From Maritimibacter sp. DP1N21-5 (GTDB lineage Bacteria > Pseudomonadota > Alphaproteobacteria > Rhodobacterales > Rhodobacteraceae): a DNA stretch of 64,000 nt. Positions 1 through 9,274 of this stretch are shown here, piece by piece. The number at the start of each line of letters is the position of its first letter. The stretch's first letter is position 1. Both the position numbers and the translations under genes were made by a program. Below the pieces are notes generated by a model. The model did not search any database and was not told where the DNA came from. It saw nothing but the letters and a program-made list of their open reading frames with translations. Where the stretch lies: the NCBI RefSeq assembly GCF_019218295.1, contig NZ_JAHUZF010000002.1, positions 1 through 64,000 of the forward strand, given 5' to 3'.

Positions 1-38
1 GTCGGTCTTCGAACAACCTCAGACTACGAAGAAGCGCG

Positions 39-755
39 ATGGCCGCCAGCCCGGCCGCGCGCTGCGCTACGCCAAGGGCTTCGCGCGCGGCCTCTTACAC
101 CACCCCACGGGGCACTACCAGCGATGTCGCCTTCACCCCGACGGTAAAGGACATCCAGACCCGCAATGGTTCGCGCAAGGCCTATGCCAATCAGGAACAG
201 GCGGGGGGCTGGCGCACTGAAATAACGCTCGACCTCAAAGCGTTCATCGAAGGGCAAACCAGCTTGTTTATGGCGACCGCCAACGCCGAAGGGCAGCCAT
301 ATATCCAGCATCGGGGCGGTCCCGCCGGCTTCCTGAAGGTGATCGACCCGCAGACACTTGGCTTTGTTGACTATGTCGGCAACCGGCAATTCATCACCAC
401 GGGAAATCTCGTGGACAACCCCAAGGCCTACTTGTTTCTGATCGACTACGCCAACCGGCGGCGGATCAAGATATGGGGAACGGCGAAAGTCATCGAGGAG
501 GATGGCAGGCTGGTCGCGGACCTCATGCCCGCCGGCTACAAGGCGCGCGCCGAGCAGGTGATCCTGTTCACGGTGTCTGCCTGGGATGCGAACTGTCCCC
601 AGCATATTCCGCAGCGGTTCGAGGCCGCAGATGTTGCCGCAGCCCTCGCGGCGCGGGATGCGCGGATTGCCGCACTTGAAGCCGAGGTCGCCAAACTGAA
701 GGCGAGTGGCCGAGACCAGACACTGGAGGCCATTGTCGGGCGCTGCTCCGGTTGA
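39..755 (+). CDS. Pyridoxamine 5'-phosphate oxidase-like flavin-binding protein
   Basis: A 238-residue protein whose middle (about residues 60-165) has the split beta-barrel signature of the PNPOx-like family, including YIQHRGGPAGF and GNRQ with a following WDANCPQHIPQ motif. Family members bind FMN or F420 and reduce or bind small cofactors; the substrate here cannot be read from sequence. The last 45 residues are an alanine and glutamate rich coiled-coil-like tail. Family similarity starts near residue 28 (SDVAFTP), so the first 27 residues may be non-native or the true start may have been lost; no better ATG is in frame. It stands alone next to a decayed integrase. Confidence 0.75.
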   Translation: MAASPAARCATPRASRAASYTTPRGTTSDVAFTPTVKDIQTRNGSRKAYANQEQAGGWRTEITLDLKAFIEGQTSLFMATANAEGQPYIQHRGGPAGFLKVIDPQTLGFVDYVGNRQFITTGNLVDNPKAYLFLIDYANRRRIKIWGTAKVIEEDGRLVADLMPAGYKARAEQVILFTVSAWDANCPQHIPQRFEAADVAAALAARDARIAALEAEVAKLKASGRDQTLEAIVGRCSG

Positions 756-968
756 CGCCAGAACAGGGTAAACGAGATTCTGCGACCTCTAAATCGAATG
801 ACCTGCAGGTGGAGAAGGTTGGATATCAGACCCATTCCCTCCGCCACGATCCCTTGCCGTGATTTCCTGTAAGGTCTTGATAAGTGTGTTGATTTCATGA
901 AATCGTCTGATTGACGGGCCTCTGGATGTCTCGAGGTGCTATGCATCTCTTGATCAGGGTACGTTGGT

Positions 969-1674
969 ATGGCGATCAAGAAGCTGGGGAAAACCCTGTA
1001 CCTGAACAAAAGGGTGCCGAAGCGATATGAGTCGATTGAGCCCCGGAAACTCACTTGGCTTTCCCTTCATACTGACGGGTCCTCCGAGGCTGCGAAAAAG
1101 GCTGGCCTGGCGTGGGAGCAGTATGTCGCGGGATGGGGAGCAAATCGTTCTGGCTATGGTCAACACGGGCGCGCGACCCTGCGAGTTAGCGGCCTTGATG
1201 GCTGGACAAAGCCACTTCGGAGGGGACGTTCCACATATTTCGATTGAGCCTGTCGTTCGCCAATTCAAGAGCGCAAACGCTCGTCGCAAAATTCCATTGG
1301 TGGGGGTGAGCCTAAGTGCGATGCGACATTTCTCAAACGGGTTCCCTCGGTATCAACACAGCTCGGCGAGCCTGTCAGCAACTGTGAACAAATACCTTCG
1401 CGGGAATGGTCTGATGGAGACCCCTGGACATTCGCTCTATGGACTTCGCCACAGTTTCGAGGACCGGATGCTTGCTGTCGGGGTGGATGAACGCATTCGC
1501 CGTGACTTAATGGGCCACGCGCTTGATCGCGAACGGTATGGCAAGGGCGCCGGCCTTGGGCATCTTCAGGAGATTGTTCAACGCATTGCATTGAAGTTAT
1601 GTGCTGCGATGCGGGCGCGGTCTATCGTTTCTTCTTGGTCACGGAACGCAGATTGCTCGCGCTCGATCCGGTGA
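969..1674 (+). pseudogene. Decayed tyrosine recombinase (phage-type integrase)
   Basis: The first reading frame (969-1130) gives an integrase-like N-terminus beginning MAIKKLGKTLYLNKR. The catalytic C-terminus continues in another frame from about 1130, with the arginine region TGARPCELA, the HSLYGLRHSFEDR box and a GHALDRERYG end carrying the nucleophile tyrosine. Compared with usual integrases of about 350-450 residues, the SAM-like core-binding region and part of the catalytic domain are missing, so an internal deletion plus frame change has inactivated the gene. It suggests that this end of the window was once an integrated element. No attachment site or tRNA was recognised nearby. Confidence 0.75.
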
Positions 1675-1817
1675 AAGATACCCGCCCCCACCGCGTGGCC
1701 TGAGGAGGCGTCGAACCCACTCGCACGTATCTTTCAACCGACCCTCAAGAGCCGTCGGCAGGTGGATATCTTGGCCGGAAAAGCCAGTTGACCCTGCGTG
1801 GCCAGTAGGCGCAATGC

Positions 1818-2729
1818 CTAAGTCAAGAACGGCAAACGCTCGCGACGATAGCGGCTTGGTGTCATCCCGTAGGTTCGAGCGAAGGTCCGCGAAAAATGAG
1901 CGGAATCGTTGAAGCCCACCGAATACGCGATGTCGGTCACCGTCTGCGGGGCCCAGTCCCGCGACACGAGCCGCCGCTCTGCCTCATCGAGCCGAAGCGA
2001 CCAAACCCAGTTCGACGGAGTGACCTGCTGTGCGGCGAACAACCGATAGAGCGATCGAAGGGACAAGCCGAACACGCTGGCGATGCGAATTGGCCCAAGA
2101 TCGGGCTCGTTCAGGTGCTGGCGCGCGAACTTCTCGATGTCCTCGAGCGTGGGCTGGCGGCTGGATGAAAGGACGACCTTGTGCTCATCGTCCAGTCCGC
2201 GGATCGCCGCCCTCAACAGGTCCTCGATATAGGCGCTGTCTTCGGCAATCAAAGCGGACCCGGGAGATGTGGCCAGCATCCGCAGGATCTCGGCCAAAAT
2301 CCGGACACGCATCGTCTGGCCGGGCAATCGCTTGAAGGCGAGCGAGTCGAACAGGTCGGTGTCCTTCAATATCCCGCGACCAAGGCTCATGACCTGGACT
2401 TCGCTGGCCGTCGGGGCGATCATCTCGCAGGTGTCTCGCCCGTTGAAGATCGTCAGATCGCCGGGGGACAGGGTCAGGGATCGCCTGTGGTGCCTGATAT
2501 GCTGACGCCCCTTCGTCTGGATCAGGAAGAAGAGAAAGTCGTCGAGCGCCGGTTTCAGGGCATTCTTGGCGCGGGTAACGGAGACCTGTCTCGTGACGAT
2601 ACTCGCCGGGGCAAGTGGGTTCTTCTCGTCCCCGATCCACGCACCGCCAGAGAAGGGCCCGGACAAAGGTTGCACGTCGAACCGACCGTAGACCCTGTTG
2701 AGCCTGTCGGCAAAGTCTCCTGGACCCAT
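1818..2729 (-). CDS. AraC family transcriptional regulator
   Basis: A 303-residue protein with an AraC-binding-like N-terminal region (about residues 20-190, ending in a dimerisation-type helix) and a C-terminal double helix-turn-helix. The second helix-turn-helix has the canonical VTDIAYSVGFNDSAHFSRTF followed by YGMTPSRYRRE. Such regulators activate or repress a neighbouring gene in response to a small ligand. It diverges from the reductase gene at 3143, with 413 bp between, so that gene is the most likely target. The ligand is unknown. Confidence 0.88.
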   Translation of the reverse strand: MGPGDFADRLNRVYGRFDVQPLSGPFSGGAWIGDEKNPLAPASIVTRQVSVTRAKNALKPALDDFLFFLIQTKGRQHIRHHRRSLTLSPGDLTIFNGRDTCEMIAPTASEVQVMSLGRGILKDTDLFDSLAFKRLPGQTMRVRILAEILRMLATSPGSALIAEDSAYIEDLLRAAIRGLDDEHKVVLSSSRQPTLEDIEKFARQHLNEPDLGPIRIASVFGLSLRSLYRLFAAQQVTPSNWVWSLRLDEAERRLVSRDWAPQTVTDIAYSVGFNDSAHFSRTFARTYGMTPSRYRRERLPFLT

Positions 2730-3142
2730 GATGTCACCCCCGTCAGTCGAGAAGATTGTTGGCTAGAATTCGAGGATTCTACCGGCTTTGCAAGGCGGAC
2801 GGCCTGTTTGAAAACTCAGGTCTCTTGCCCGGATCGGAAAGGCCCGCCCATGTGGACCAGTTTGCGTGTCGGTGCATGAACGGCCTTTGGTCCTCGTGGT
2901 CGTTTGCGCGAGCAGCCCGGTGCCAGCCCTGGGCCAGCCCGCGGACAACGCGCGTCAGCAGTGTCAGGTTTGGCCGACTATACCCAACAGTTTCGTCCCG
3001 GAAACCGGCTGCGAACCCGCAACTGGCATTTTGGCAAAGACAGTCAACTGTCGTGGCAGCGAGGTTCAAGACGACAGGCAGGGACGCTGAAAAAATATTC
3101 ACCATCTGAACATGATTCAACGAACAACGAGGAGGTGAAACA
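2730..3142. other. Intergenic region between divergent regulator and reductase
   Basis: No convincing coding frame was found here; open frames lack family features or usable ribosome sites. The right end holds a strong GAGGAGG ribosome binding site (about 3128-3136) for the gene at 3143. The region is long enough to hold the divergent promoters and the AraC operator, but no clear palindrome was recognised. Confidence 0.5.
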
Positions 3143-3994
3143 ATGATCGTCATTAGCGGCGCAAGTGGACATGTTGGCGGAGAGGCAGCACGAATCCTGA
3201 GTGAATCCGGCGTGGAAACGCGCTTGCTCGTGCGCGACCCGTCAAAAGTCGCGCATCTCAAGCCAACCGAAGTGGTGCGCACCGGCTATCTCGACCCCCA
3301 ACTCGTCGAGGCGTTCAATCCCGGCGATCGCGTCTTCATGGTCTCGGTCTACGAAACCTACGACATCCGGCTGGAAATGCACCGCGCCTTCGTGAAAGCC
3401 GCGGCCGATCGCGGCGTCGCTCAGCTCGCCTATCTGTCATACATAAACTGCGCGCCCGATGCCGAGTTCGAACACGCGACCTCCCATTGGGAAACCGAGA
3501 AAATGATCCGGGAGTCCGGGGTGCCCTTCACCATCCTGCGGACCGGTCTCTACCAGTCTTCCGCAGAAGCTTTCTACAACGACGAGGGCCTGTGCCGCGC
3601 GCCGGCAGGGGAAGGCCGGGTCAGCTGGGTGTCGCGCCGCGACATCGGAAGTGCCGTCGCCGCCGTTCTGCGCACCCCCGGGCATGAGGGCAAGGTGTAT
3701 GACCTGACCGGGCCGGAAGCTTTGACGATGCAGGAGACGACGGATCGCATCAACGATCTCCTGAATCTGTCTCTCAGGTTCGAAGACGTCGATGACTACG
3801 AAAACCTCTGCCTCAAGGGGCTGCCCGACCCGGTCGGGATGAAGAAAACCCGCCGAAGCGCGTTCACCTCCATGGCTCTTGGCGAACAGGAGCTTGTCAC
3901 TGACGACATCGCCACCCTGACAGGGATCAAGGCCGCTCCCATCGATCGGCATGTCCTTCAGTATCCCGAGCGGTTTGGCTGGTCGTCCAGCTAG
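3143..3994 (+). CDS. NmrA-like / atypical SDR NAD(P)-binding oxidoreductase
   Basis: A 283-residue protein with an N-terminal Rossmann dinucleotide-binding motif (ISGASGHVGGEAARIL, residues 4-19) and the overall plan of the NmrA/QOR2 type of atypical short-chain dehydrogenases (PFTILRTGLYQ; a SWVSRRDIGSAVAAVL segment; then YDLTGPEALT). Such proteins reduce quinones or act as NADP-sensing proteins. The catalytic Tyr-Lys pair of classical SDRs is not evident, so it is either an atypical reductase or a redox sensor. It diverges from an AraC regulator that probably controls it. The ribosome binding site GAGGAGG supports this start. Confidence 0.82.
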   Translation: MIVISGASGHVGGEAARILSESGVETRLLVRDPSKVAHLKPTEVVRTGYLDPQLVEAFNPGDRVFMVSVYETYDIRLEMHRAFVKAAADRGVAQLAYLSYINCAPDAEFEHATSHWETEKMIRESGVPFTILRTGLYQSSAEAFYNDEGLCRAPAGEGRVSWVSRRDIGSAVAAVLRTPGHEGKVYDLTGPEALTMQETTDRINDLLNLSLRFEDVDDYENLCLKGLPDPVGMKKTRRSAFTSMALGEQELVTDDIATLTGIKAAPIDRHVLQYPERFGWSSS

Positions 3995-4334
3995 ACGGGT
4001 TGGACGTTGCGGACTGTGGGGTGTCAGTTGGTAGTCAATCCAGCCGCCTCAGCAGACGGCGGACAAAGATACCTGCAAATGGCAATGGGCGCTGGCGCCA
4101 TGCGGTGTCAGCGCTTCCATGCGCACCAGCATCCATACCACTTGTTCACTGTCGTTGTTGCAGAGAACCGAATGGGCAGGCCAGCATGTAATGTCGGCCG
4201 GAAATGCCTCGTTCGCAGTGAAGTCAGGTCTACCGTCTTTGATGCGCGATCTTGGCAATACGATCACGGGCTTGCGAAAGCACCTTCGGCATGCCGACCT
4301 TGCAGTATCTATTGTGAAGATACTGACATCAAAC
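3995..4334. other. Intergenic region, no gene seen
   Basis: A 340-bp gap between convergent genes (the reductase and the HPP protein). Open frames in it have no recognisable domain and no good start sites. No strong terminator hairpin was recognised. Confidence 0.4.
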
Positions 4335-5489
4335 TCATCCGCCGCCGCGCGCCGCTCTCCGGGCCAGTGCGGCGATGAGGTCGGTTCGGGTCACGATCCC
4401 GACGATCTTTCCGTAGGCGATGACCGGAACGGCATCCACGTCGCCCTCCGCCATCATCGGAAGAAGCGCGCCGATCGGTGTGTGGGTGGTCGCGCGGGGA
4501 CCGGCGACGCTCATGATGTCGCCGGCTGTCACGGGCTTCTCCCGGTCCCGGTCCAGCAAACGCCGAAGCGCCGCACCGTAGCCCCGTTCGAGACGCAGGG
4601 CATCGGCGCGCGCCTGGTTGATGAGATGCATCTGGAAGATGACGCCGAGAAAGCCCTTGTCAGGCGCGACGACGGGGAGCGACGTGAACCTGTGCTGCCG
4701 GAAGAGATCTGCGACCGCCCCAAGCGGCGTGTCAGGGCTCACCGTGACGAGACCGCGCGACATGATGTCCTCGGCCGTCAACGGACCCGAGGACTGCGCG
4801 GCGGCCTGTAATTCGGCAGCGCCGATCAGTCGGGCCAGGTCCTCGACCCCGAGGTTGAACGATTGACTGTAGCGTTCGAGGATCTCCGTTAGTTCGTCTT
4901 CCGACAGGCCGAGACGTTCGGTCGGATTTCGATCGTCCGTGCCATGCTTGCTGGGATCATCGAACTGGCGGAACGGGTATCGGCGCCCTGTGATCCTGGC
5001 ATAGAGCGCCGCGAGCACCACGAGCGCGGTGGTGCCGACCGCCACGGGCGCGAGGGCGAACCAGAAGCCCAGCTCCCTGGCAATATCGGGCGACAGCGCT
5101 GCCGTCATCGCGACGGCCCCGGCAGGCGGATGCACCGCACGGCACAGGATCGTGGCGGTGATCGCCAGACTGACGGCCAGAGCGACACGCAGCACTGGGT
5201 CCGGCAAGGTGAGGCAAACGGCAATGCCGATCACCGCGGCGATCGTATTGCCGACGATCGCCGACCAAGGCTGCGCGAGCGGACTGTTGGGTATGGCGAA
5301 GAGGAGGACCGACGTTGCGCCGAAAGGCGCGATGAGAAACAACCCTTGGTCAGCGTCGATATACGGCGACAGCAGAAATAGCCCCGTCAGCGCGAGGCCG
5401 ACCAAGGCGCCGCCCCCGGCGCGGAGGGCCTCGATCGTCGAGACACGCGCGACAGCGGGACCCAGCGCCTTCAGAATATGCACATCCAC
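4335..5489 (-). CDS. HPP family integral membrane protein with tandem CBS domains
   Basis: A 384-residue protein. Residues 25-180 are the HPP membrane domain, with about five hydrophobic helices and the hallmark HPPAGA motif (VHPPAGAVAMTAAL). Residues 235-380 are a pair of CBS domains (for example DIMSRGLVTVSPDTPL and GIVTRTDLIAALARR). CBS pairs usually bind adenine nucleotides, so a nucleotide-gated membrane function is likely. Plant plastid HPP proteins have been linked to nitrite transport, but bacterial substrates are unknown. It appears monocistronic on the minus strand. Confidence 0.88.
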   Translation of the reverse strand: MDVHILKALGPAVARVSTIEALRAGGGALVGLALTGLFLLSPYIDADQGLFLIAPFGATSVLLFAIPNSPLAQPWSAIVGNTIAAVIGIAVCLTLPDPVLRVALAVSLAITATILCRAVHPPAGAVAMTAALSPDIARELGFWFALAPVAVGTTALVVLAALYARITGRRYPFRQFDDPSKHGTDDRNPTERLGLSEDELTEILERYSQSFNLGVEDLARLIGAAELQAAAQSSGPLTAEDIMSRGLVTVSPDTPLGAVADLFRQHRFTSLPVVAPDKGFLGVIFQMHLINQARADALRLERGYGAALRRLLDRDREKPVTAGDIMSVAGPRATTHTPIGALLPMMAEGDVDAVPVIAYGKIVGIVTRTDLIAALARRAARGGG

Positions 5490-5685
5490 CCCTCCATTGA
5501 GATGTGCGCAAAGTTTCAGCAGTTTGAAAAAGGTGCAACCCGGGGCGAAAGGAGATCGCCCGACAGCTCGCGAAGCCGCGCGACAACGAGCATCGCTGAT
5601 CTTGCGTCATCATCTGATGCTGCTCATCTCGTTGTCAGAACGACACAGATTTGAATGACCCGGAGGGAAGGCCTTTCGATCAACA

Positions 5686-6285
5686 TCAGCGCCGGCTTTG
5701 CCGATTCCCGGCCGACCGGCCGTTGCTCAGACGCACCCACCGGAAGATCAGCATGAGAGCGAGTGTCGTGAGCACCAGTCCCACGATGTCCCCCAGCGCA
5801 TAGATCGCGAACACACCGAGCGCTTTGCTCGTCAGGATCTCGGACGAGAAGACGATCGACTGCCCGGCTGAATTGAGCAGGGACGAGACCACGCCCGTCA
5901 TGAGCACATGCGTCCAGTGAATCTGGCGGCGTGGGCTGGCGTAGGCCGGAAACCCAATCAGGCGCATTCCCTCGAAGGCCAGGAACGCACTTGCCGCACC
6001 GACGAGGACCGACATCAACATGACGGGCGACAGGATCGCAGAAGCACCGCCCGGCGTGAACAGCATTTCCGAGAGCAGCGCACCCACGAACAACGCCGGA
6101 ACGGCCTTCCATCGGTAGAGCCAGGTCGCGAGAACGCGGATCCCATGTGGCAGGTAGGCGAGGCTCGCGAATGTCGTGATGTCCGGCAGGAAATGGGACT
6201 GGATCGGCGTTATCAGAAGGGCTGTGAACCCGTGAGCGATGACGTAGGCCAAGACCACGGCAAGGACGACGCTGAAATATTGCAT
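5686..6285 (-). CDS. Predicted integral membrane protein (MASE1-like)
   Basis: A 199-residue hydrophobic protein with about six predicted membrane helices, starting MQYFSVVLAVVLAYVI. The segment LPHGIRVLATWLYRWKA resembles MASE1-type sensory membrane domains but no output domain follows. The reading frame is open further upstream, but that part overlaps the regulator at 6315-6632 out of frame and lacks membrane character, so the ATG at 6285 was chosen. It lies 29 bp downstream of the small winged-helix gene and is probably cotranscribed. Function unknown. Confidence 0.65.
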   Translation of the reverse strand: MQYFSVVLAVVLAYVIAHGFTALLITPIQSHFLPDITTFASLAYLPHGIRVLATWLYRWKAVPALFVGALLSEMLFTPGGASAILSPVMLMSVLVGAASAFLAFEGMRLIGFPAYASPRRQIHWTHVLMTGVVSSLLNSAGQSIVFSSEILTSKALGVFAIYALGDIVGLVLTTLALMLIFRWVRLSNGRSAGNRQSRR

Positions 6286-6314
6286 TGGGCAGACCGAATA
6301 AATTTTCGGCCGTT

Positions 6315-6632
6315 CTACCCTATGCGCGAAAGACTTTCCACCAATTCCCACTGAACAACGTAAGAACCGGGCATGCACTTGCCCGCCGGCAGGAGAAGTC
6401 CAAGGCCGAGCAATCGCGTAATCGCTTGCTGGACAACCTCTGGCGCGACGCGTTCCAGCAGGGGATGGCTTTGAATGCAATCCGTCACGAGGATATTCTC
6501 TCTCGTCAGGCAGAGACTGCGCGCCGCGAGAAGCACATCGCGCTCGACCCGGGTCAAATGGCTCAGTCCAACTTCGCGCTCGACCTGCCGCAGGAGATTG
6601 CGCAGCTCGTAGATTGATTGCAGTTTGTCCAT
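6315..6632 (-). CDS. Small winged-helix (MarR-like) regulator
   Basis: A 105-residue protein predicted to be mostly helical, with the pattern of a winged helix: LTRVERDVLLAARSL, then a helix pair near HPLLERVAPEVVQQAI, then a beta wing GLLLPAG. No ligand-binding domain is present. It sits directly upstream of the membrane protein at 5686-6285 on the same strand, so the pair may be a membrane sensor and its regulator. Family membership is inferred from pattern only. Confidence 0.55.
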   Translation of the reverse strand: MDKLQSIYELRNLLRQVEREVGLSHLTRVERDVLLAARSLCLTRENILVTDCIQSHPLLERVAPEVVQQAITRLLGLGLLLPAGKCMPGSYVVQWELVESLSRIG

Positions 6633-7048
6633 CCCTTTGACCCCACGTCACTGAGCCGCACCTTTAGATCAGAGCTCACGGTGACAAACAAGCTCAATTT
6701 TCAGGCGGCTCTTATCTAAGCAGTTAACAAATATGGCTTTTCTTGGACGCGGCCCGGGGCAAGCACTCTGGTATGCCGATGTCAGTGGGCAGCCCCATCG
6801 CCGGGCCGCATGGTATCCCGAGCCATTGCAGGGCCAGTCGCGATGGGACCTGCCCTCAAACACGCTCCGGCGTCTTTCTGCCAGCGAAACCGCCGGGGTG
6901 GGCCAAGAATGACCCAAGGCTGAAACCGTTGCAGGAGACCGTTGACGCGCCCATTTTTCCTATGGAAATTTCCCAGCTGTGTCGTGAACGACAATCAGGA
7001 AGGCAACTGGCGGATATACCCGCCGACGATCTACCAAGGGAGGTTCTC
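6633..7048. other. Intergenic region upstream of small protein
   Basis: About 416 bp between divergent genes with no supported gene. The right end carries an AGGGAGG ribosome site (about 7037-7043) for the small protein at 7049. An open frame continues upstream of that start but is not protein-like. Confidence 0.4.
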
Positions 7049-7249
7049 ATGACCGCAGACTGGACGAATGTGCAGATCCTGGAGTGCATCTCCGACTCCG
7101 ATGGACCCGTCACCGTAATCAAGCAATCAGATGGAGAGGCGATCCGCTACGTGCTCGGAAACGGTGATCCGGTGAAGCTCAACATGGACGGGACATTCAC
7201 GGATCCGCAGCATCAGACCGTCCTGTCCGTAGTGGCATACGCTCACTGA
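7049..7249 (+). CDS. Small hypothetical protein, 66 residues
   Basis: Starts MTADWTNVQILECISDSDG and ends with ...TVLSVVAYAH. It has a mixed acidic composition, no signal peptide and no membrane helix, and looks like a small beta-rich cytosolic protein. An AGGGAGG Shine-Dalgarno about six bases upstream fixes the start. I do not recognise the family. It stands alone between two gene-poor stretches. Confidence 0.55.
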   Translation: MTADWTNVQILECISDSDGPVTVIKQSDGEAIRYVLGNGDPVKLNMDGTFTDPQHQTVLSVVAYAH

Positions 7250-7915
7250 CCGACGGACGCCTCACCTGTCTCGCCCGATCCGATAGTTTCGCGAGGCGAT
7301 CGCGATGAGGAACCCGGCGCGGCAGGTGACAGCCTCAGACACAAGCGTGTTGTCGGCTTCCACCCCCAATGGCGCTCGACAAGGCCGGGGCGCACCTTTC
7401 GAGCCTGCTCGATCGCCCCCGCAATGGGGCACCGCACGTGCCAGCCTGTGAGGGGTGCGCGAACGGCGTTCGATCCACTGCCCTACCGGAACTATCGATC
7501 TGCCCCTCCAAGACAAGAGCAGCGCGCCCGGACCCCGTCCATCTCATCCCCGTGCCTCCCCTCTCCAGGCCCGCCTCATCACGTCCCACATCCCGCCCCC
7601 CCATCGACGCCATCGCTATAGCAGATACATGCAGCACACGCTGTGGGATTTCAGAGAGATAGACGATGACGAAGAAACCCCACACAGACCCCAGTTCAAG
7701 GCCGCTCGCACCGCCGCTCTGGCCGAGTGGCACGGACTTCTCGCGACATAAGGGACAGCACGCCTTTCGATGAAAAGACGAGTTCGAATTAGTCTGCCAG
7801 CACCGACGAACTGGCTCTCCTGCCGGAGGGCTCGGCGGTCGCGGACATGATGGCCGATTTTGCCGTGATGCGGGACCAAGCGCGGGTTTGCTGACGTTCC
7901 GGCATCCGTCTCCTG
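7250..7915. other. Gene-poor stretch with possible gene debris
   Basis: About 666 bp without a supported gene. A short frame at 7629-7751 (40 codons) and another at 7669-7776 are open but unrecognised. A plus-strand frame ending near 7893 reads ELALLPEGSAVADMMADF and looks like the C-terminal scrap of a lost gene. Together with the integrase and ATPase remnants it marks this end of the window as a decayed accessory region. Confidence 0.4.
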
Positions 7916-9274
7916 CTAGGCGTCGCGCTTCGCAGTGGTGTCCGGGACTTCGGTCGGCAACCTGAGCGATGCTTCGAAACCGGAAGATCCACCAGGTCGC
8001 GGCGATTTCAAAACGAGCGAGCTTCCGATCCGGTTCGCGATGGCCGCGACGATGGCAAGGCCAAGCCCGCTGCCATCGGTGCTTGTATTGCCCCGTTCGA
8101 AGCGTGCCGTCAGTCGGTCGAGCATCTCGCGCGGCACGACGGGACCATCGTTCGCGACAACGAGGTGGCCGTCCGCCGTCAGCGTCACCTCGACTGCCAG
8201 ATTTTCCGCTCCGTGACGGAGAGCGTTTTCCACAAGGTTGCGGCACAAGATGGCGAAGGCGTCGGGGTCAATGTCCGACATGACAGCTGCGTCAGGAAGG
8301 TTCAGGACGATGCGGCCAGGAGCGCCCGCGCGTCCGATATCGTCTACCACGACGCGTGCGACTGCCCTCAGGTCTGCGCTCCGGTCCATCCGCAGCCTCC
8401 CGCCTTCCGCCCGCGCGAGCTGCATGAGGCGTTCTGAGAGCCGGGTCAGGCGCTTGAGCGTCGCCTCGATCTCGGCGGCACGGGCTTCGGTGGTCGGCTC
8501 CCGCGTCTCCGCCCTCAGCCTCTGCGCCTGGGCGATGGCGCCGGCCAGCGGCGTTCTCAACTCGTGGGCTGCGTTCGCGGCAAAGCTGCGCTCGGCCTCG
8601 AACGCATCGCGCAGCCGGACCAGCAGGCCGTTGAGTGTCGTGGCCAGCGGACCAATCTCCGTCGGCAGATCGCTGGCAGGAACCTCCGACAGGTCGCGAG
8701 CACCACGTGCATCCAGCCGATCACGGAACCGGCGCAGCGGATCGAGGCTGAAGCGAACGGCAAGAATGATTGCCACCAACGCGATCGGCAGCACGACCAG
8801 CAGCGGCAGGCCGAGCCCCATCCGGATCTCCCGCGCGACCGACGCGCGATGAGCCAGCGGCTCGGCCACGGTGATCCGGATCGTGTCCTGAAGCGCCGCG
8901 TCGCTGTAGAACCGGTGGGTTGCGGTCTGCCGATACCCCTGACCCTCCCAGGGCGGGAACACGGCAGGGTCGGCCGCGTGCGATTGCAGCAGGATGCGCC
9001 CCTCGGCATCGCGGACGAGGTAGGTGAAGAACTCGTCGTGTTCCCGGATGGGCGCGAGCCGTTGAGTCACGCCCTGATCTTCCCGGCCGACGATGTCGGT
9101 CGCCGCAAGCGGCAGGATCCGTTCCGCAGTCTCTCGCAGGGCGCTGTCAAAGACCTCGTCCAGCTCGCCCCGGACGATCACGGCCGTCACAGTCGCCGCG
9201 AGCAGCCACAGAACCGTCATCGCCAGGCCGAGCGACAGGCCGAGTCTGCCCTGAAGGCTGGCGGGCCATCTCAT
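7916..9274 (-). CDS. Two-component sensor histidine kinase
   Basis: A 452-residue kinase. An N-terminal membrane helix (about 10-32), a periplasmic sensor region (about 33-150), a second helix (about 155-178) and a HAMP-like linker precede the HisKA domain with the phosphorylated His237 in HELRTPLAG. A HATPase domain follows with its N box (NLVENALRHG) and a GSGLGLAIV G box. The start at 9274 overlaps the regulator stop by four bases (ATGA), showing translational coupling. It resembles QseC/PmrB-type kinases. The divergent PepSY/cytochrome b561/DUF2271 genes are the probable targets, which suggests a metal, redox or envelope signal. Confidence 0.9.
   Translation of the reverse strand: MRWPASLQGRLGLSLGLAMTVLWLLAATVTAVIVRGELDEVFDSALRETAERILPLAATDIVGREDQGVTQRLAPIREHDEFFTYLVRDAEGRILLQSHAADPAVFPPWEGQGYRQTATHRFYSDAALQDTIRITVAEPLAHRASVAREIRMGLGLPLLVVLPIALVAIILAVRFSLDPLRRFRDRLDARGARDLSEVPASDLPTEIGPLATTLNGLLVRLRDAFEAERSFAANAAHELRTPLAGAIAQAQRLRAETREPTTEARAAEIEATLKRLTRLSERLMQLARAEGGRLRMDRSADLRAVARVVVDDIGRAGAPGRIVLNLPDAAVMSDIDPDAFAILCRNLVENALRHGAENLAVEVTLTADGHLVVANDGPVVPREMLDRLTARFERGNTSTDGSGLGLAIVAAIANRIGSSLVLKSPRPGGSSGFEASLRLPTEVPDTTAKRDA

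Noticed and set aside
1674..1817. Possible tRNA or attachment site next to the integrase remnant
   Set aside because: No cloverleaf or T-loop consensus with matching stems could be found, and no direct repeat was recognised.
7335..8246. Minus-strand open frame of 303 codons across the kinase C-terminus and the gene-poor stretch
   Set aside because: Overlaps the kinase in another frame and encodes an Arg/Pro-rich product without similarity to known families.
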